Assembly: GCF_036785885.1 (NCBI RefSeq)
Contig: NC_092322.1
Span: forward strand, 21,412,466 to 21,476,465
DNA length: 64,000 nucleotides
Origin: Coffea arabica
Lineage: Eukaryota; Streptophyta; Magnoliopsida; Gentianales; Rubiaceae
Direction of reading: 5' to 3'
The notes beneath the pieces are model-generated. The model did no database searches. It saw nothing but the letters and a program-made list of their open reading frames with translations, and was not told the origin of the DNA. Of this stretch, positions 22,777-34,989 are shown piece after piece. Made by a program: the position numbers and the translations under genes. The stretch's first letter is position 1. Each line of letters begins with the position of its first letter.

Positions 22777-23591
22777 GTTTGTCAATCTGTTGAATGCCCT
22801 TGACGCCAACACTCTGAACAGTACGAAGGCAAGTTTTCAGGTTTAATTTTCTGCCAAAACCCAGCCGTCTCCCCTTCAATCCCAAGCCACACTCGTTTAT
22901 GCGACAAATGCGAGCAACATCAGGTCGTGTTAAATTTGCAGAAGCTGGCTGTATCCGCAAATAATGGGCGACCAATTGGCGAAACAATTGAACAAAGACG
23001 CCTCTTATCAAAAAGATGTACTGGCAACCCCGGCAAAGAGAACCACACCGGAGCAGAGCTAAAAAGGATTCAGGAGCAGCATGAAATCCCAGCGAAACAC
23101 CCCTCATTGGAGAGTTGTTCCCAACTTGCCACAAACCCCGCGTCCAAATAAGGTGAAAATCTGATTCATCATGAAAATGAATGAGCGAGCACATGTAAAG
23201 GCATTCTTCAAATCAGATTCTTCAATCTGATTTGAAAGGCATGTAAAGGCACATGTAAAATCTGATTCCAGATGACCGATTGTAAAGGCATTCTTCAAAT
23301 CAGGAGCTTGAAAATATTTTGGAGCATCATCAGTCTTTGGTCTACGATCCGAGAACTTACCAACTAGGGACAAATTTTAAAGGAGCAGACAGTTTCTGAA
23401 TATCCTCCTTGGAAAAGAGAGTTCGCCGATTCTCCTCTATGTGAAGCGACCTGTTTTCAGGGTAATAGGTGAAGAAGTAGAATCTGAAAACACTTCTGAA
23501 AAGCTTTTTTCTGGTGAAGGAAGATTTGCCGGGTGCCCTCCAGTCAATGGCTGAAGGGCTGCCATTGAAGAAAGCTTGCTAAAAATTTAAA
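22777..23591. other. Spacer with unexplained open frames
   Basis: A 157-codon frame on the minus strand (22721-23194) and a 74-codon frame on the plus strand (22927-23151) overlap. Neither has a motif I recognise, and the minus frame runs into the Harbinger element. Near 23176-23310 the phrase gtaaaggcattcttcaaatc recurs with variants, a small local duplication. Confidence 0.4.
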
Positions 23592-24600
23592 ATGTAGGAT
23601 TAGAGCTGTTAATCGAACCGGGCAGCTCGCGAGCCGAGCTCGACCCGGCTCGATAAGAGCTCGGCTCGGCTCGTTAACAGAGAGAAACGAGCCGAGCTCG
23701 AGCTCTAACAGGTACTCGTTTAATAAACGAGCCGAGCCGGACTCGGCTCGTTTAAACTCGGTAGGCTCGAAAAATAAGGGCATTTTCGTCATTTCCACGT
23801 GTATGTGGTAAATGGTAATCTATTCAAAGGGTCCGTCTGTCTGTAGCCCTAATTCATTCTTTCCTCAATTGGTCTTTCGTTTTCTCCTCCTACAGCCATC
23901 ACCCGACTCACCCCGCAGCCTCCATTCTCACACCACCGCACGCCGCATCCCTCAACCTCCATTCTCACGCCGGTGACGCCGCATCCCTCAGCCTCCATTC
24001 TCACCACCAGCCATCCCTAATTTTTTGATTTCCCCTTTCTGTCATCTATTTTCCCATTCCACAGCCGCCGCCGCACCCCGTAGCCTCCATTCGCACGCCG
24101 CACCCCGTAGCCTCCAGTCTCACGCCGCCGCACCCCGTAGCCTCCATTTCTGACATCTCTTTCCCGTTCCACTGCCGCAGCCACCATACGGAGCCATCTC
24201 GGTAGAGCCAGCCACCAGGGCCCTCTACCATACCCCGATTCACTGCATTCTGGTAAGTAGCCTTGATGGTTTTTTATCGTAGCCTTGATGTTTTGATAAT
24301 TATTTGCCGTGGTTGAAATTAGTGACATCTTGATACTTTAAAGTACTCTTCGTGCAAAAGTTTTAGTGAATTGCAGGTACTAAGTGACTTTGTTGTGTAT
24401 CAGCAAACCTTTTTATGTTATATTATGAGAGACATACTGCTTAGGCTTCTCTGGTGTTATGCTAATATACAGATGCAGCTTAATAGTGCATGAGTAATTG
24501 CAAGAGAGTCTGAAATTCTTTGAATTGGGGGAGTAACTTTGGATAGGGTCTCTGAAAATACAAAAATGCTAACCCCTAACATGAGTAGGATAATTTTGAA

Positions 24601-24675
24601 GTCATGTAAAACAGGTACTGTTATTGTTCAGTCATGTAAGAACAGGTACTGTTATTGTTCAGTCATGTAAAAACG
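24601..24675 (+). repeat. 30-31-bp tandem repeat, about 2.5 copies
   Basis: Units begin gtcatgtaa(a/g)(a)acaggtac at 24601, 24631 and 24662. The repeat lies inside the hAT derivative, in its apparent transposase intron. Confidence 0.85.
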
Positions 24676-25677
24676 GATGCATGCAATCTGTTTTTGTAGT
24701 CATCAACTTACATACCACTGGTACTGGTATTTTGTGTGAATTTCATTTTATACTTGAATTTTGTGATCCTCTGGTACGTAGGTTTAGTATGCAACTTTAA
24801 AGTGCATGTAACTGAATTCTGTCATCCTTGGGAAGAAGCTGTTGGACAATCTTTGCTTATGGTCCTAACAGATATGGTGTGGCATCAAGAGGTCCAATCT
24901 AAGATCAGCAATAGTATGCATTGCTGTTTTGGGAGATGGTTCCATGTTGGCAGGCCCTGGCACAGGTTTTTATGTTCATAGAACCATTTGTAAATGATTG
25001 ACAAATTGAGAGGAATCCAAATGCCTTGTTTACGAGTATTGAAAATCATTAATTTGGTTGAAGTGCATACACAACTTTGAGGTTGATTTCGTTGGATTTT
25101 TCATGAGAGTTCCTGTTTTCCTGGTCAACTTATCATTAGTTCTATATGGTTTGCCTGTGCAGCTTAAGCCCCTGTGATTGTATGACTGTCCCATAAGTAG
25201 GGTCTATTTGTTGAATGGTTGCAATATATAATATTTGATCTTTATTAGTCTCTAGCATTATGATTTTTTTCACAATTTTTGAAGTTTTTTATTTTATTTT
25301 ATTTTTTGTATGTAAATCTGTTTTATATCCCATTCTCTTCACTGGAGCTTTCCTTAAACCTTTTCGAATTCTTTTTGGTACAATGCTATAGAAAATTAAC
25401 TGTTGCATCATATTTGTTTCAGTGGTTGATTCCCCTAATTTGCAAGTTCGTAACTAATGGTGATGATTTAGTTGATTTAATGGTTAAGTCTGCAGTTGTG
25501 ATAAAATTAGCTTGAAGTGCAGACTTTCTTAGCATTATTTTTTTTAGCTTGAAGTGGGCATTATTTTTTGAAATCTGTTTTATTACTTTTATACCTTATT
25601 TCTTAGAAATGTTATTCTAAATTTCTGTTTTAACTAATCAGATTCTGTAGTGGTTATTAAATGTTTTTGATTAAGGA

Positions 25678-25926
25678 ATGTACAGCTCTCCATTCAACTC
25701 ATTTCAAGGTTCATCATCAAGTCCTACGATGGAGCAAAATAATGAAGACGTGGAACAATTGAATTACAACGAAGAAAGAGCTGATGAGATGAGTGAAGAA
25801 GAAATAGAAATAATAGAAGATGATGGCAATGAAGGAGGACAACAAGTAGATGAAGTTTTAACTTCTTGTATTGTCATTTGGTGTAGTTTTAACTTCTTGC
25901 TGCAGTTTAAACTTCTTGTAATTTGA
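25678..25926 (+). pseudogene. Truncated hAT transposase N terminus
   Basis: An 82-codon frame starts MYSSPFNSFQ and continues as a highly acidic segment (Glu/Asp-rich) like the N terminus of BED-type hAT transposases, preceded by a long AT-rich, intron-like stretch. After about 60 codons the sequence becomes untranslated-type DNA with repeated 'ttttaacttcttg' phrases. All functional domains are absent. Assignment rests on position within the hAT ends and on composition, not on a conserved motif. Confidence 0.5.
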
Positions 25927-26464
25927 TGTGGTTTGGACATTGTAATCCCCCTGTGGACATTTTGTTTCTCCATTTGATGGTTTTTGCTGTAGTTTTAACT
26001 TTAGACTCTGCCTTGTATTGTGATTGAGGCATGGCTTGTTGAATTGAATCAGGGAAATACGAGTATTGTCATTTGGCATGGCTTGTATTGTCATTTTGGC
26101 TTCAAATAATAAATCAGAGAAAGTGTATTTTCTTGTGATATGGGCTCTCCCGTAAACGAGCTCGAACTCGAGCTTCGAGCTCGAGTTTTTCGCGAGCTCG
26201 AGCTCGAGCTTCGAGCTCGAAAAGCTCGACTCGAGTTTTTCGCGAGCTCGAGTTCGAGCTTCGAGCTCGGCGGCTCGATTTCAAAATTCGAGCTCGAGCC
26301 CGAGCTCGAGTTTTCTATCAACACATCGAGTCGAGTTCGAGCGCCTTGTAGAGCTCGAATGACTAATCGAGCGAGCTCGAGCTAGCTCGATTAGGGGTTC
26401 GAGTCGAGCTCGATTGTCCTATGCTCGAGCTCGACTCGGCTCGTTTAACAGCTCTATGTAGGAT

Positions 26465-27295
26465 TCCCAGATAACCTGATGGGTCCGCCATTGAAGCACT
26501 AGAGGGGGTTTGGGATTTGAGAAGCTAGGAGGGAGAGAGGGCTTAGAATCTTGGACCTCAATTTCAGTCACTAGATCAACATATCTTCAACTCATCTTGA
26601 TCAAGATTTCAACAAAGACTTTAAACTAAAGTATATTCCTTGTATATTTAAAGAAAATGTGGAATGGTTTATCTCATTTTTTTCTCCCTTTTTGATGCTA
26701 ACAAAAAAGAAGTAGATCAAAAAATTTCATCTCCCCTTTTTTTGTGCTCTTGTTAATACTAAAACAAGAGAGGGAAAAAGGAAAAGATATCAACTTTCTA
26801 GAAAAAAAAAAAGAGAGGATAAAAAAAAAAGAATCCAATTTTCTCATTATTTCAATGTCACTCTTTGCTCCTCCACCAATTACCGAATTCCAACTCTGAC
26901 GAATTTAAAATAATGATAATATGGGATTATCCTTATTTTCTCAGTTTCCAAAATTGAATTTTATATCTGCCTCTCAAATCTCTTTTTTCTTTTTTTTTTG
27001 GTTGGTATTAATTGAGTGAAAAGAAAAGAAAGGAAAAGAAAAGAAGAGAAAAGCCTTTTTACTTTTATTTTCAAGGTACTATTAGAGTGAAAAAAAAAGA
27101 TGAATAACAATTCCAAATTTTTAATTTTTAAGTATATCTAAAGGGAGGGTGTTTTCATTGAAAAATCTTTAACATATTGAATCGGCTTAATAACGCTTTA
27201 AAATGCCTAAGATAATGTTTAGGGATAAATTGATATTAAAACTGTAGTTTATAGGGTAAAATAATAACTCTATAGTTGTGCTATGAGAGAGAAGG
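26465..27295. other. Spacer without recognised gene
   Basis: AT-rich DNA with poly(A)/poly(T) and gaaaaga-type runs. Nothing further recognised. Confidence 0.55.
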
Positions 27296-27300
27296 GTATT

Positions 27301-30300
27301 TGTGAGAACTTGCAAATTCCTTATATATTTCTTGAAAATTTCCTTTTATTTGAAAATTATTTGAAAAATATTATTCTATACCATCTTACTACTCAATCAC
27401 CCTAGAAAAAAAAATGCCAATGATCATAGGAAATTAGGGTTTTCCTTTTCGATTTCAAATCGAAGTTAAATAGGGTTTTTCGTGTATCCGTAGTGTAATT
27501 ATCTGGTATGGAGTGAGGATCAAATTTGGTGTTTAAGAGTGACTTTTAGGTGAGAAATAATATGTGATTAGAAGCTATGATATAAAGTTAGTGAATAGGA
27601 AGTAAAAACCCTAATACGTGTAATTTAAGGAAAACAGTTAGAACTGACGTGTACTGTTCGTTACCGAGTGAGTGCATCAATTAAACCCTACTTTATTTCT
27701 TTAATCTCCTCATTTTATTTTGACTAATTAGCCCTCAAAATATCTTATACATGAGTCACCATGGTGGGCCAAAGGAAGAAGGAAGAAAACTCTAGAAAGG
27801 ACATATGTCAAGCCCTTATTGGAAGGAGCTTTGACTAATTTGTATCAACCATCATAAAACAAGAATTTAACCAAATCTTCTCCATTTCTTCACCACCTTG
27901 GCCGAAAATAGAGAGAGAAAAAGGGGAGAGAAACTTCATCTTCACCAACTAAATTTCTTGCTTAATCTTAAACTCCAACCATAAATCTTGTGAATCACTT
28001 CACAAAAGCTACTCTTTAGGGAAGATTAGAGCTTTGTATGGCAAGATTTTGAAGGAAAGATTGTGGTCTTCTCCGACAAGCATCCTAGGAAGGTATCATG
28101 GCTTTTCACCCTTTTCTTTCTCCCAATTTTGGTTAAATATGGCTAGAAACTTTTAATTTTGAGTTACAACGCCCAATTAGTGAGTTTTGTTGGAGTTTAA
28201 TTGATGTTATGAAGTTGCTAGTTGGAGGTTTTGATGATTTAAACCTAACAAACATGAAATTCTAGCAACAAAGTTCTAATTCCAGGTTTAAATTCTCACA
28301 AACACCATTCTGCCTGTTTTTGTTTCATCATGATAGAGGCCGAATTAGTCTTAGATCAAAACATGAAAATTGTAGAGAATGATATTTTATAGTTGTCTGC
28401 AAAATTTCAGCCCAATCGGAGTAACGTAGCCAGTGAAAAGACCGAAATACCCCTGCTACCTTGTTTCTACCCGAACATGCTAATTATCTTCTGTAATTGG
28501 TTAGTTTGACCAGAATTACTACTGATTTGGTTGATGATGTCTCTTAAAAATTATAGCCTTGTATCGTAGCTTTCAAATGGCTTTGGGATTACCTGAATTG
28601 GAGTTGTGTGTGCTGAGATATGGGTGAATAAAGCAGGACTGCTAGTTGATTTCTGCAGTGAATCTCAAACTGGAAAATCTGGAATTGTTTTGGTAAATTT
28701 GACCTAGTTAGGTTGAGAACTGGACTGAGTGGTCTTCATGGAAGTTGTAGGTCTTTGTCTTAGATTTTCAACGCCTCCAAGAACGCCTTAAACGGACTTT
28801 GGTAGCCTGCGATATGGCCATTTAAAGGTAGTATGGTTAATTAGCCGATTAGTTGGAACCTGGTTCTGTGAATTGGGAATTTGACTACGTTACACTGGAA
28901 TTTGGACTAAGTGGTCTTCATCAAAATTGTAGCCGTCTGTCTTAGCTTCGAAACAGTATAAATTACATCCCAATCCGATAAGCGTAGCTTCGGATGTGTC
29001 CGTTACGCAAAACCCGTCAAATCTGTCTTTTGTTAAACTTCATTTCCGCACATGTTGTTAGTTTGATTTTTGTACTTATATGACTTTGAGCCTATGGAAT
29101 GACTATTGAAATGAAATGATATTGTGTGTGACTTTGGGATTGATTGAGGAAAACAATGAAGCCATAAATGGCTAGAAAAATAGGTAAATACAAAGGGCGT
29201 GCTGCCCAAATTTTTGTTCGAGGGCTAAGTTTCTATTTGAATTTGTATATTTTCATTTGGCAAATACTATGACCGTTTTTCATCTTAAAACATGATCCTT
29301 CTTCAATTGGAAACTCCAAATATTTACTTATGTTTACCAAATAAAAAGGAGTGGTTTAGGGTTTTCTTGGGTATTTTGTCCTCCCTTTTATACGAATTTC
29401 ATTAAGACATTTAGTCTATAATATCTACTTGAAAATGAGACGATTTTGAACCACATAAATGATCCTGAAAATAGTATTTCTTAGCCTACCTAGTTGGATT
29501 CCGACTCGCCTTTGGTTCAAGTGTTTCCATCGGAAAATTTTATAACCCTTTTGTGTTGGATTTTACGTTTCGACTATGAAACCCTAGTTATTTTTATCCA
29601 CGGGTCCAAATGTTCTCGTTTCACTTGAAAGTCTTTTATACGTTCTACTCATCAATTGTCGAGTTCTTTGATTTCACCTAATGGTTTGTGTTAGATGAGC
29701 TGTAATATTCTTTCTTGTTTAATCTTAGGTTTTCTTGGTAACTAAAGATAATATCCGGAAGGATATTTTGTACATTGTTTTGCGTATATAGGTGAGTGTT
29801 CCTGGTTTGTTATATTTCCTTGACTTTCTGGCTTGTTATTATTGATTGATAATGTGTTAAGTACTTTCAATGATTGCTTAAAATGAGTTTTCTAGGCGAG
29901 TGTGTACTTTATCGCACTCGACCTAAATGAATGTGAAATTTTCAATGATTAAATCATTAAATGCTAGTTGCGCATGAATGTAAGCCGTTTGGCTGAACTG
30001 GACCCTTGCCCGTCGTTGCTGATCGACTCGAGCCAGAAGCGGATTCGATCGGGCGATTTAGTGACCCTGGGTGAACGTTTGATATATTCAAGTATTACCT
30101 TGTTGTCGGGTGGAGTCTGGCCAACGTCCAGGAGGGGGTGAATGAAATGAACGAATGAATGTCAACGCAAACGAGGGTTTTACTTACCAAAAATGCATTT
30201 TAAATGATTGGATGAATAAGGGGAATGACAGGAGAATGAATGAACGAACAAACGAATGAATGGTTCCCTGTGAGCATCCTTTTAATGAATGTGTTTATCG

Positions 30301-31180
30301 CTTTATTTTGTATTTGTATCTTGAATTATTGGTTATATGTAATGAATGCATTGAACCTCTTGTTGCCTATGTGTTCGGAATCTCACTGACCTTTTAACTC
30401 ACCCCTTTAGTTTTGTTTTCCTTAACAGGGGGATGCGAGCAAGGACGAGAGCCCAGTGTAGGTTAGCCTACTCTAGTTTTTTTGTTTTGTAATGGTTCTC
30501 GCCCTAGTGCTTGGCATGAGCTAGATGAATGACGAATTGGGAACTTTTGTATATTCGATAATTGTACTTCCTTTTGAGATAGAAATGTATATAAGTTTCG
30601 CTTTAAGTTTTGGATTGTTATTTCGTTTGATCTTGTGGTTTTATTTCGGATTTGATTGAGGTTCGACTGATAATAAGAAATGTATATAATTGTAGGTTTT
30701 TTGTTTTGTAATGGTTCTCGCCCTAGTGCTTGGCACGGGCAGGATGAATGACGAATTGGGAACTTTTGTATATTCGATAATTGTACTTCCTTTTGAGATA
30801 GAAATGTATATAAGTTTCGCTTTTAGTTTTGGATTGTTATTTCGTTTGATCTTGTGGTTTTATTTCGAATTTGATCGAGGTTCGACGGATAATAAGAAAT
30901 GTATATAATTGTAGTTTTTTTGTTTTGTAATAGTTCTCGCCCTAGTGCTTGGCACGGGTTGGATGAATGACGAATTGGGAACTTTTGTATATTCGATAAT
31001 TGTACTTCCTTTTGAGATAGAAATGTATATAAGTTTCGCTTTAAGTTTTGGATTGTTATTTCATTTGATCTTGTGATTTTATTTCGGATTTGATTGAGAT
31101 TCGACTGAGTTCCGGCGAGAGCTGGGCAGGCGGTCCGCCGAACCCTCTGATTCGCCTTAGGGAGAAGTGGGGCTGTCACA
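27301..31180 (-). mobile_element. Solo long LTR (3.9 kb), minus orientation
   Basis: Read on the minus strand it begins TGTGACAGCCCCACTTCTCC and ends GTTCTCACA (TG...CA), flanked by the perfect 5-bp duplication gtatt (27296-27300, 31181-31185). Its start matches the start of 34990-40484 closely, including the ctaaggcgaa and gccgtctgcccaactctcgc-like blocks, and internal segments correspond in the same order. No second terminus, primer-binding site or protein domain lies inside, so it is best read as a solo LTR left by LTR-LTR recombination. The LTR length suggests a large Ty3/gypsy family, but the lineage is not shown. Confidence 0.82.
30484..31105 (-). repeat. 219-bp tandem repeat, about 2.8 copies, within the solo LTR
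   Basis: Units start gttttgtaat at 30484, 30703 and 30922, so the period is 219 bp. Copies differ at few positions (for example ggcatgagctagatg versus ggcacgggcaggatg). The sister LTR at 34990-40484 shows no such array at the matching place, so the expansion is specific to this copy. Confidence 0.9.
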
Positions 31181-31185
31181 GTATT

Positions 31186-32646
31186 TATGTCAAAATTTCA
31201 ACATGTTGAGTTGACTTAACTTTGAAGGTAAAGTAATTAAAAAAATAAAATTATAGGTTAAACGGATGGTAGTGTTGTAGTTTATGGAGGTAAACTAATA
31301 ATAACCCTTAATATAATGTTAAAATTTAAAGTCTCAACTATGGAAACACTATAAAAAAAGGAAACAAAAGGCAACCCAAAAATACATTCAAGATCCTATC
31401 TATGCTTAATTGAGTTGGACTCAAAAAATACAAAGGAAAGAGGAGGAATAATAGGAAAAAAAAAAAAAGAAATCAAGAGACATGGCTTCCTTTTGTGTTT
31501 GGAATTTTTTTTCTACTATAATTTGTATCTTATCAATTATTTAGATAATTATTTTGTTCTAAGTGCATGCTTTAGACTTGGGGGAATTTTTTTTACACTC
31601 CCTTTTTTGTTATTTACACTCTCACTATCATTTTTATTATATATTTCTCATTTATTAGACTATATGATATAACAAGTGGTGAGAGTATAAATGACAAAAT
31701 ATGGAATGCAAATAATATTTTTCTAGATTTATTATATAAATTTCCACTTTGTATTAATACTTGACAAAATAAACACACGTAGTTATATTAATAAATTAGC
31801 TGTTAGCTAATTTAGTAGTTCGTCACATCGATTTGATTCTAAGTGAGTCGTGACTTATTTTATTGGTTGATACATAGAATTGCTAGTTACCTATTGGTTG
31901 AAGTTTGATTTTGATTTCTTTTTGATAAAAAGTAAATTTCAGTAATGAATTGCTAGAAATCATTCAGCATGATTTGATTTATGTCACTGTCCTAATTCCA
32001 GGTAAAATATGCACTATAACAAGTACAATAGATCTAAAAAGCTATGAACAAATAAAAACAAGAAATTTTAAAATTATTTTCTAATAAGAAAAATTGCTAC
32101 AACATCTTTCTATGCATGTTATAATACTTAGATATACTAATCAATGGTTTTAAACTTCAATAATGAAGATAAGATTTGTCGAGAAAGACAAAAAATTCAA
32201 AAAAAAAAAATCCATCCTAGAGCTAGTTAGAAATAGAACTAAGATCTAAAAAACTTCTAGATCTTGACAACCAGACCTGAATTTAATAATAACTAAATGG
32301 GGGAAAAAACAATACAAAAATCTCATCAGGAACTCCTAGAAAAATAGAATATTCTCATTAGGAACTCTTAAGAGAAACAAAGAATATTTTGATTTTATTA
32401 TGCTTTATTTGCTAGATTATTCTTATGTATATTTAATTATTTGTGCCCCCTCAACCTTGTTTGGATTGCGATTTTTTGCAAAATTTTTTTTTACCTATTT
32501 CGTGAATACATTTTAAAATTATTTTTATCTTGCATATATCAAATCGCTACAGTATATTTTTCCACAAAACTCTTAAAAAATAGATTTTGGTCTTTCATTG
32601 GGAGCGCCACAGATAGATCTACACAATACGGCTTTCTTCAGTTCAA
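31186..32646. other. AT-rich spacer
   Basis: No gene recognised. Apart from the MITE-like hairpin at 31584-31724, only poly(A)/poly(T)-rich DNA is seen. Confidence 0.55.
31584..31724. mobile_element. Small inverted-repeat MITE, class unassigned
   Basis: About 40-bp imperfect inverted arms enclose a short loop: 'tttgttatttacactctcac' on the left and 'gtgagagtataaatgacaaa' on the right are complementary with few mismatches. The boundaries are approximate and no target duplication was identified. Confidence 0.6.
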
Positions 32647-32873
32647 GCCTCACCTAGGGGTATAAACGAGTCGAATCGAATCGAGTTTCGGCCTAACCGA
32701 TTCGAGTCTTAACGTAATTTTACGAAACTCGAACTCGAACTCAAGCTCAGCAAGCTCAAAATGTCAAACTCGAGTTTAAATTCAACCTTACAAAAATTTA
32801 AAAAATATTATTTTATTTTTAAAAATGAATAAAATAATAATTTTTCTTAATAAATAATAAAATATTAGGAATA

Positions 32874-32880
<7 letters not shown>

Positions 32881-32933
<53 letters not shown>

Positions 32934-32956
32934 TGTGTGTGTGTATATATATATAT
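32881..32956. repeat. (AT)n/(GT)n microsatellite
   Basis: A long TA run (about 32885-32930) with a short GT interruption and a further TA run, inside the small hAT element. Confidence 0.95.
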
Positions 32957-33111
32957 AATCGAGATCAAGTCGGCTCGGGAGCTAACGAGTTTAGTATTTT
33001 TTAATTCGAATTCGAGTTCGAGTTCGACTTGATTAGTTCGAATTGGATGTTGACCAAGCTCGAGTCAAGCTCAGATTCAATTGAGAGCGGCTCAATTCAT
33101 TTGCAACCTTG

Positions 33112-33435
33112 TGTTAGGACATGAATTAGTTGTAATAAATGCTCAAATTGGGCATAAATCAATTGAAGTCAAATGATGTCATTTTGGTTTAGTAGTTAGT
33201 TAAGTCGGTTAATTAGCAATTTGCAGGTTGTTAGAATTGGTTATAAAAGGGGCCCATGCATGTGAAGAAGACAGTTTTTGAGTAATAACAAATTCCATCT
33301 CATTTTTCCTCTGATTCTCTCTCTTTCTTTTCACTTCCTCTGATTCTCCCTTTTCTCCTCTTTCCCCAATTCGTCCCCAAATTCAATTCTAATCAGTAAC
33401 TCAGATTCAAGCCATTGTGCTTGAGTTCTTGACTA
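33112..33435 (+). repeat. 5' LTR of the gypsy element
   Basis: Begins TGTTAGGACATG and pairs with 43601-43923 over its whole length. It holds a TATA-like ttataaaagg near 33242-33251, likely the promoter. Confidence 0.9.
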
Positions 33436-33436
33436 A

Positions 33437-33450
33437 TTGGTATCAAGAGC
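33437..33450 (+). other. Primer-binding site of the gypsy element
   Basis: ttggtatcaagagc follows the 5' LTR and matches the initiator tRNA-Met type (TGGTATCA-AGC) with a one-base difference. Confidence 0.75.
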
Positions 33451-33609
33451 AAGAAGATCCTTGGAACCTACCATTAGCAATTGGTGGAGCAAGTAAGGAA
33501 ACAAGAAATCAAGCTACAGTAATTGGTAGAATCTCTCCATGCATCACAGTCGGAGCAGTAGCAAATTAAGAAGGATCTGAAACAAGAACTAGAAGAGAGT
33601 AGCAAACGA

Positions 33610-34989
33610 ATGGAAAGCCTACTAACAGGAATGGAGCAGAATTTCCACAAAATTCTGGAGCAAAAGCTGAACAATTTTTTGCTAAGGATTCCTCCTATGA
33701 AGAAGAAGACTACCGAAGGGGATGGAAGAGTGCCAGTAGATCATACGCCACTTTTACCAACTCCACCAGCTCACCACAGGATACAAACAGAAGGTGAAGC
33801 TCAAAAACTCCTCAAGAAAAACTGGAGTAAGTTTCAGATCCCAAATCCTCCTAAAATTGACTTACAGTTGTTTTCTGGAGAACATCCTAGGGATTGGTTG
33901 AGGAAATGTAATAAATACTTCTTGAACTATCAAGTTCCAAACGAGCATAAAGTTGAAATCATTGAAATGTACTTGGAAGGCAAAGCTGACAAATGGTTTC
34001 AAGGTGTAAAAATTGAGAAGCCTAGACTAGATTGGGAGGAATTTGAAGATCTGTTATGTAGGAGGTTTAATGATAGAACGTGTAAGGATATAGTGGAGAA
34101 ATTCAATAAACTACAGCAAGTAGGTAGTATTGATGACTATCAGGAGAGATTTGAGGAATTGAAACCTCTGATGATGATAAAAAATAGAAACCTGGATGAA
34201 AACTATTTCATTTCTAGTTTTATTAGTGGACTTAAGGAAGAAATTAAACCTGTGGTCAGGATGTTGAAGCCTACTACACTATCTAAAGCCTTTGAGCTAT
34301 CTCAATGGCAAGAACAAGCTATAAGGATCCAGAGCATAGGGCCTAAGGAGAACACCAGGTCATTAGGAGAAAACGCATTTGGTATAACAAGGTGTACTAC
34401 TACTTTTGTGGGAACAAATTCTTATAATGTCCCTGCCACTAATAATTTTAAGCACTCTAAGTTCAAGAGTTCGCCAGGGGATACCAGAGAGACAAAAAGG
34501 ATATCTGCTCACGAGTTATAGTATAGGAGGAGTAATGGTTTGTGTTTCAGATATGGAGAGAAGTATGGGGTAGGACATCAGTGCAAAGTGGGGTACTCAA
34601 ATTGCATGATATTGGAAGAAGAAGAGGATGTTGCGTTTGAGGATGCACTTGGAGAACAAGATGAGCAGACTGGGAATCCTGGACAGACCATGGAGATGTC
34701 ACTGCATGCCTTATTTGAGGCTCTAAAAAGGAAAACTATTACACTCACAGGCGTCCTGGATGGAGAGGAAGTACTGATATTGGTGGACACTGGGAGCTCA
34801 GACAGCTATATTAGTAGTGAGCTAGTAATTGGAATGGACATAAGCTATCAGTGGGTGGATCAACCTTTTTTTGTCATCATGGGAAATGGATCAAGTGTCA
34901 CCAGCAATGCTATATGCAAAGGGGTGAATTGGAGGATTAATCAACACAACTTCAGGTATGACCTCAAAGTGATGGAACTTGGAGGTTGG
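33610..34989 (+). pseudogene. gag and protease of the gypsy element
   Basis: The first frame (33610-34521, 303 codons) is a retrotransposon gag with the WFQG and 'W.EF...L..RF' pattern of the capsid domain. After a TAG (34519-34521) the frame continues with a damaged zinc knuckle in which a Cys is replaced by Tyr (CFRYGEKYGVGHQC, about 34543-34584) and an aspartic protease with DTGSS (34786-34800). The solo LTR cuts the protein just after the protease, at MELGGW. Coding continues in register at 40485 once the insert and its duplication are removed. Confidence 0.9.

Larger units (their letters stand above)
23600..26456 (+). mobile_element. hAT deletion derivative
   Basis: Inverted termini TAGAGCTGTTAATCGAACC and (read inward from the right) TAGAGCTGTTAAACGAGCC are flanked by the perfect 8-bp duplication tgtaggat (23592-23599, 26457-26464). 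Subterminal DNA (23610-23770, 26150-26450) is dense in GAGCTCG-type repeats. The 2.86-kb body keeps a GC-rich leader (23830-24240), a long apparent intron with a 31-bp tandem repeat, and an N-terminal transposase stub, then what looks like 3' untranslated DNA. The zinc finger, catalytic core and dimerisation region are missing, so it would depend on transposase supplied elsewhere. Confidence 0.9.

Noticed and set aside
22391..22793. Overlapping Lys/Arg/Glu/Gly-rich and Phe/Ser/Pro-rich frames
   Set aside because: Low-complexity purine/pyrimidine tracts inside a Harbinger-type element keep every frame open.
30484..31105. CRISPR-like array
   Set aside because: The units are 219-bp direct tandem copies without spacers, inside a plant LTR.
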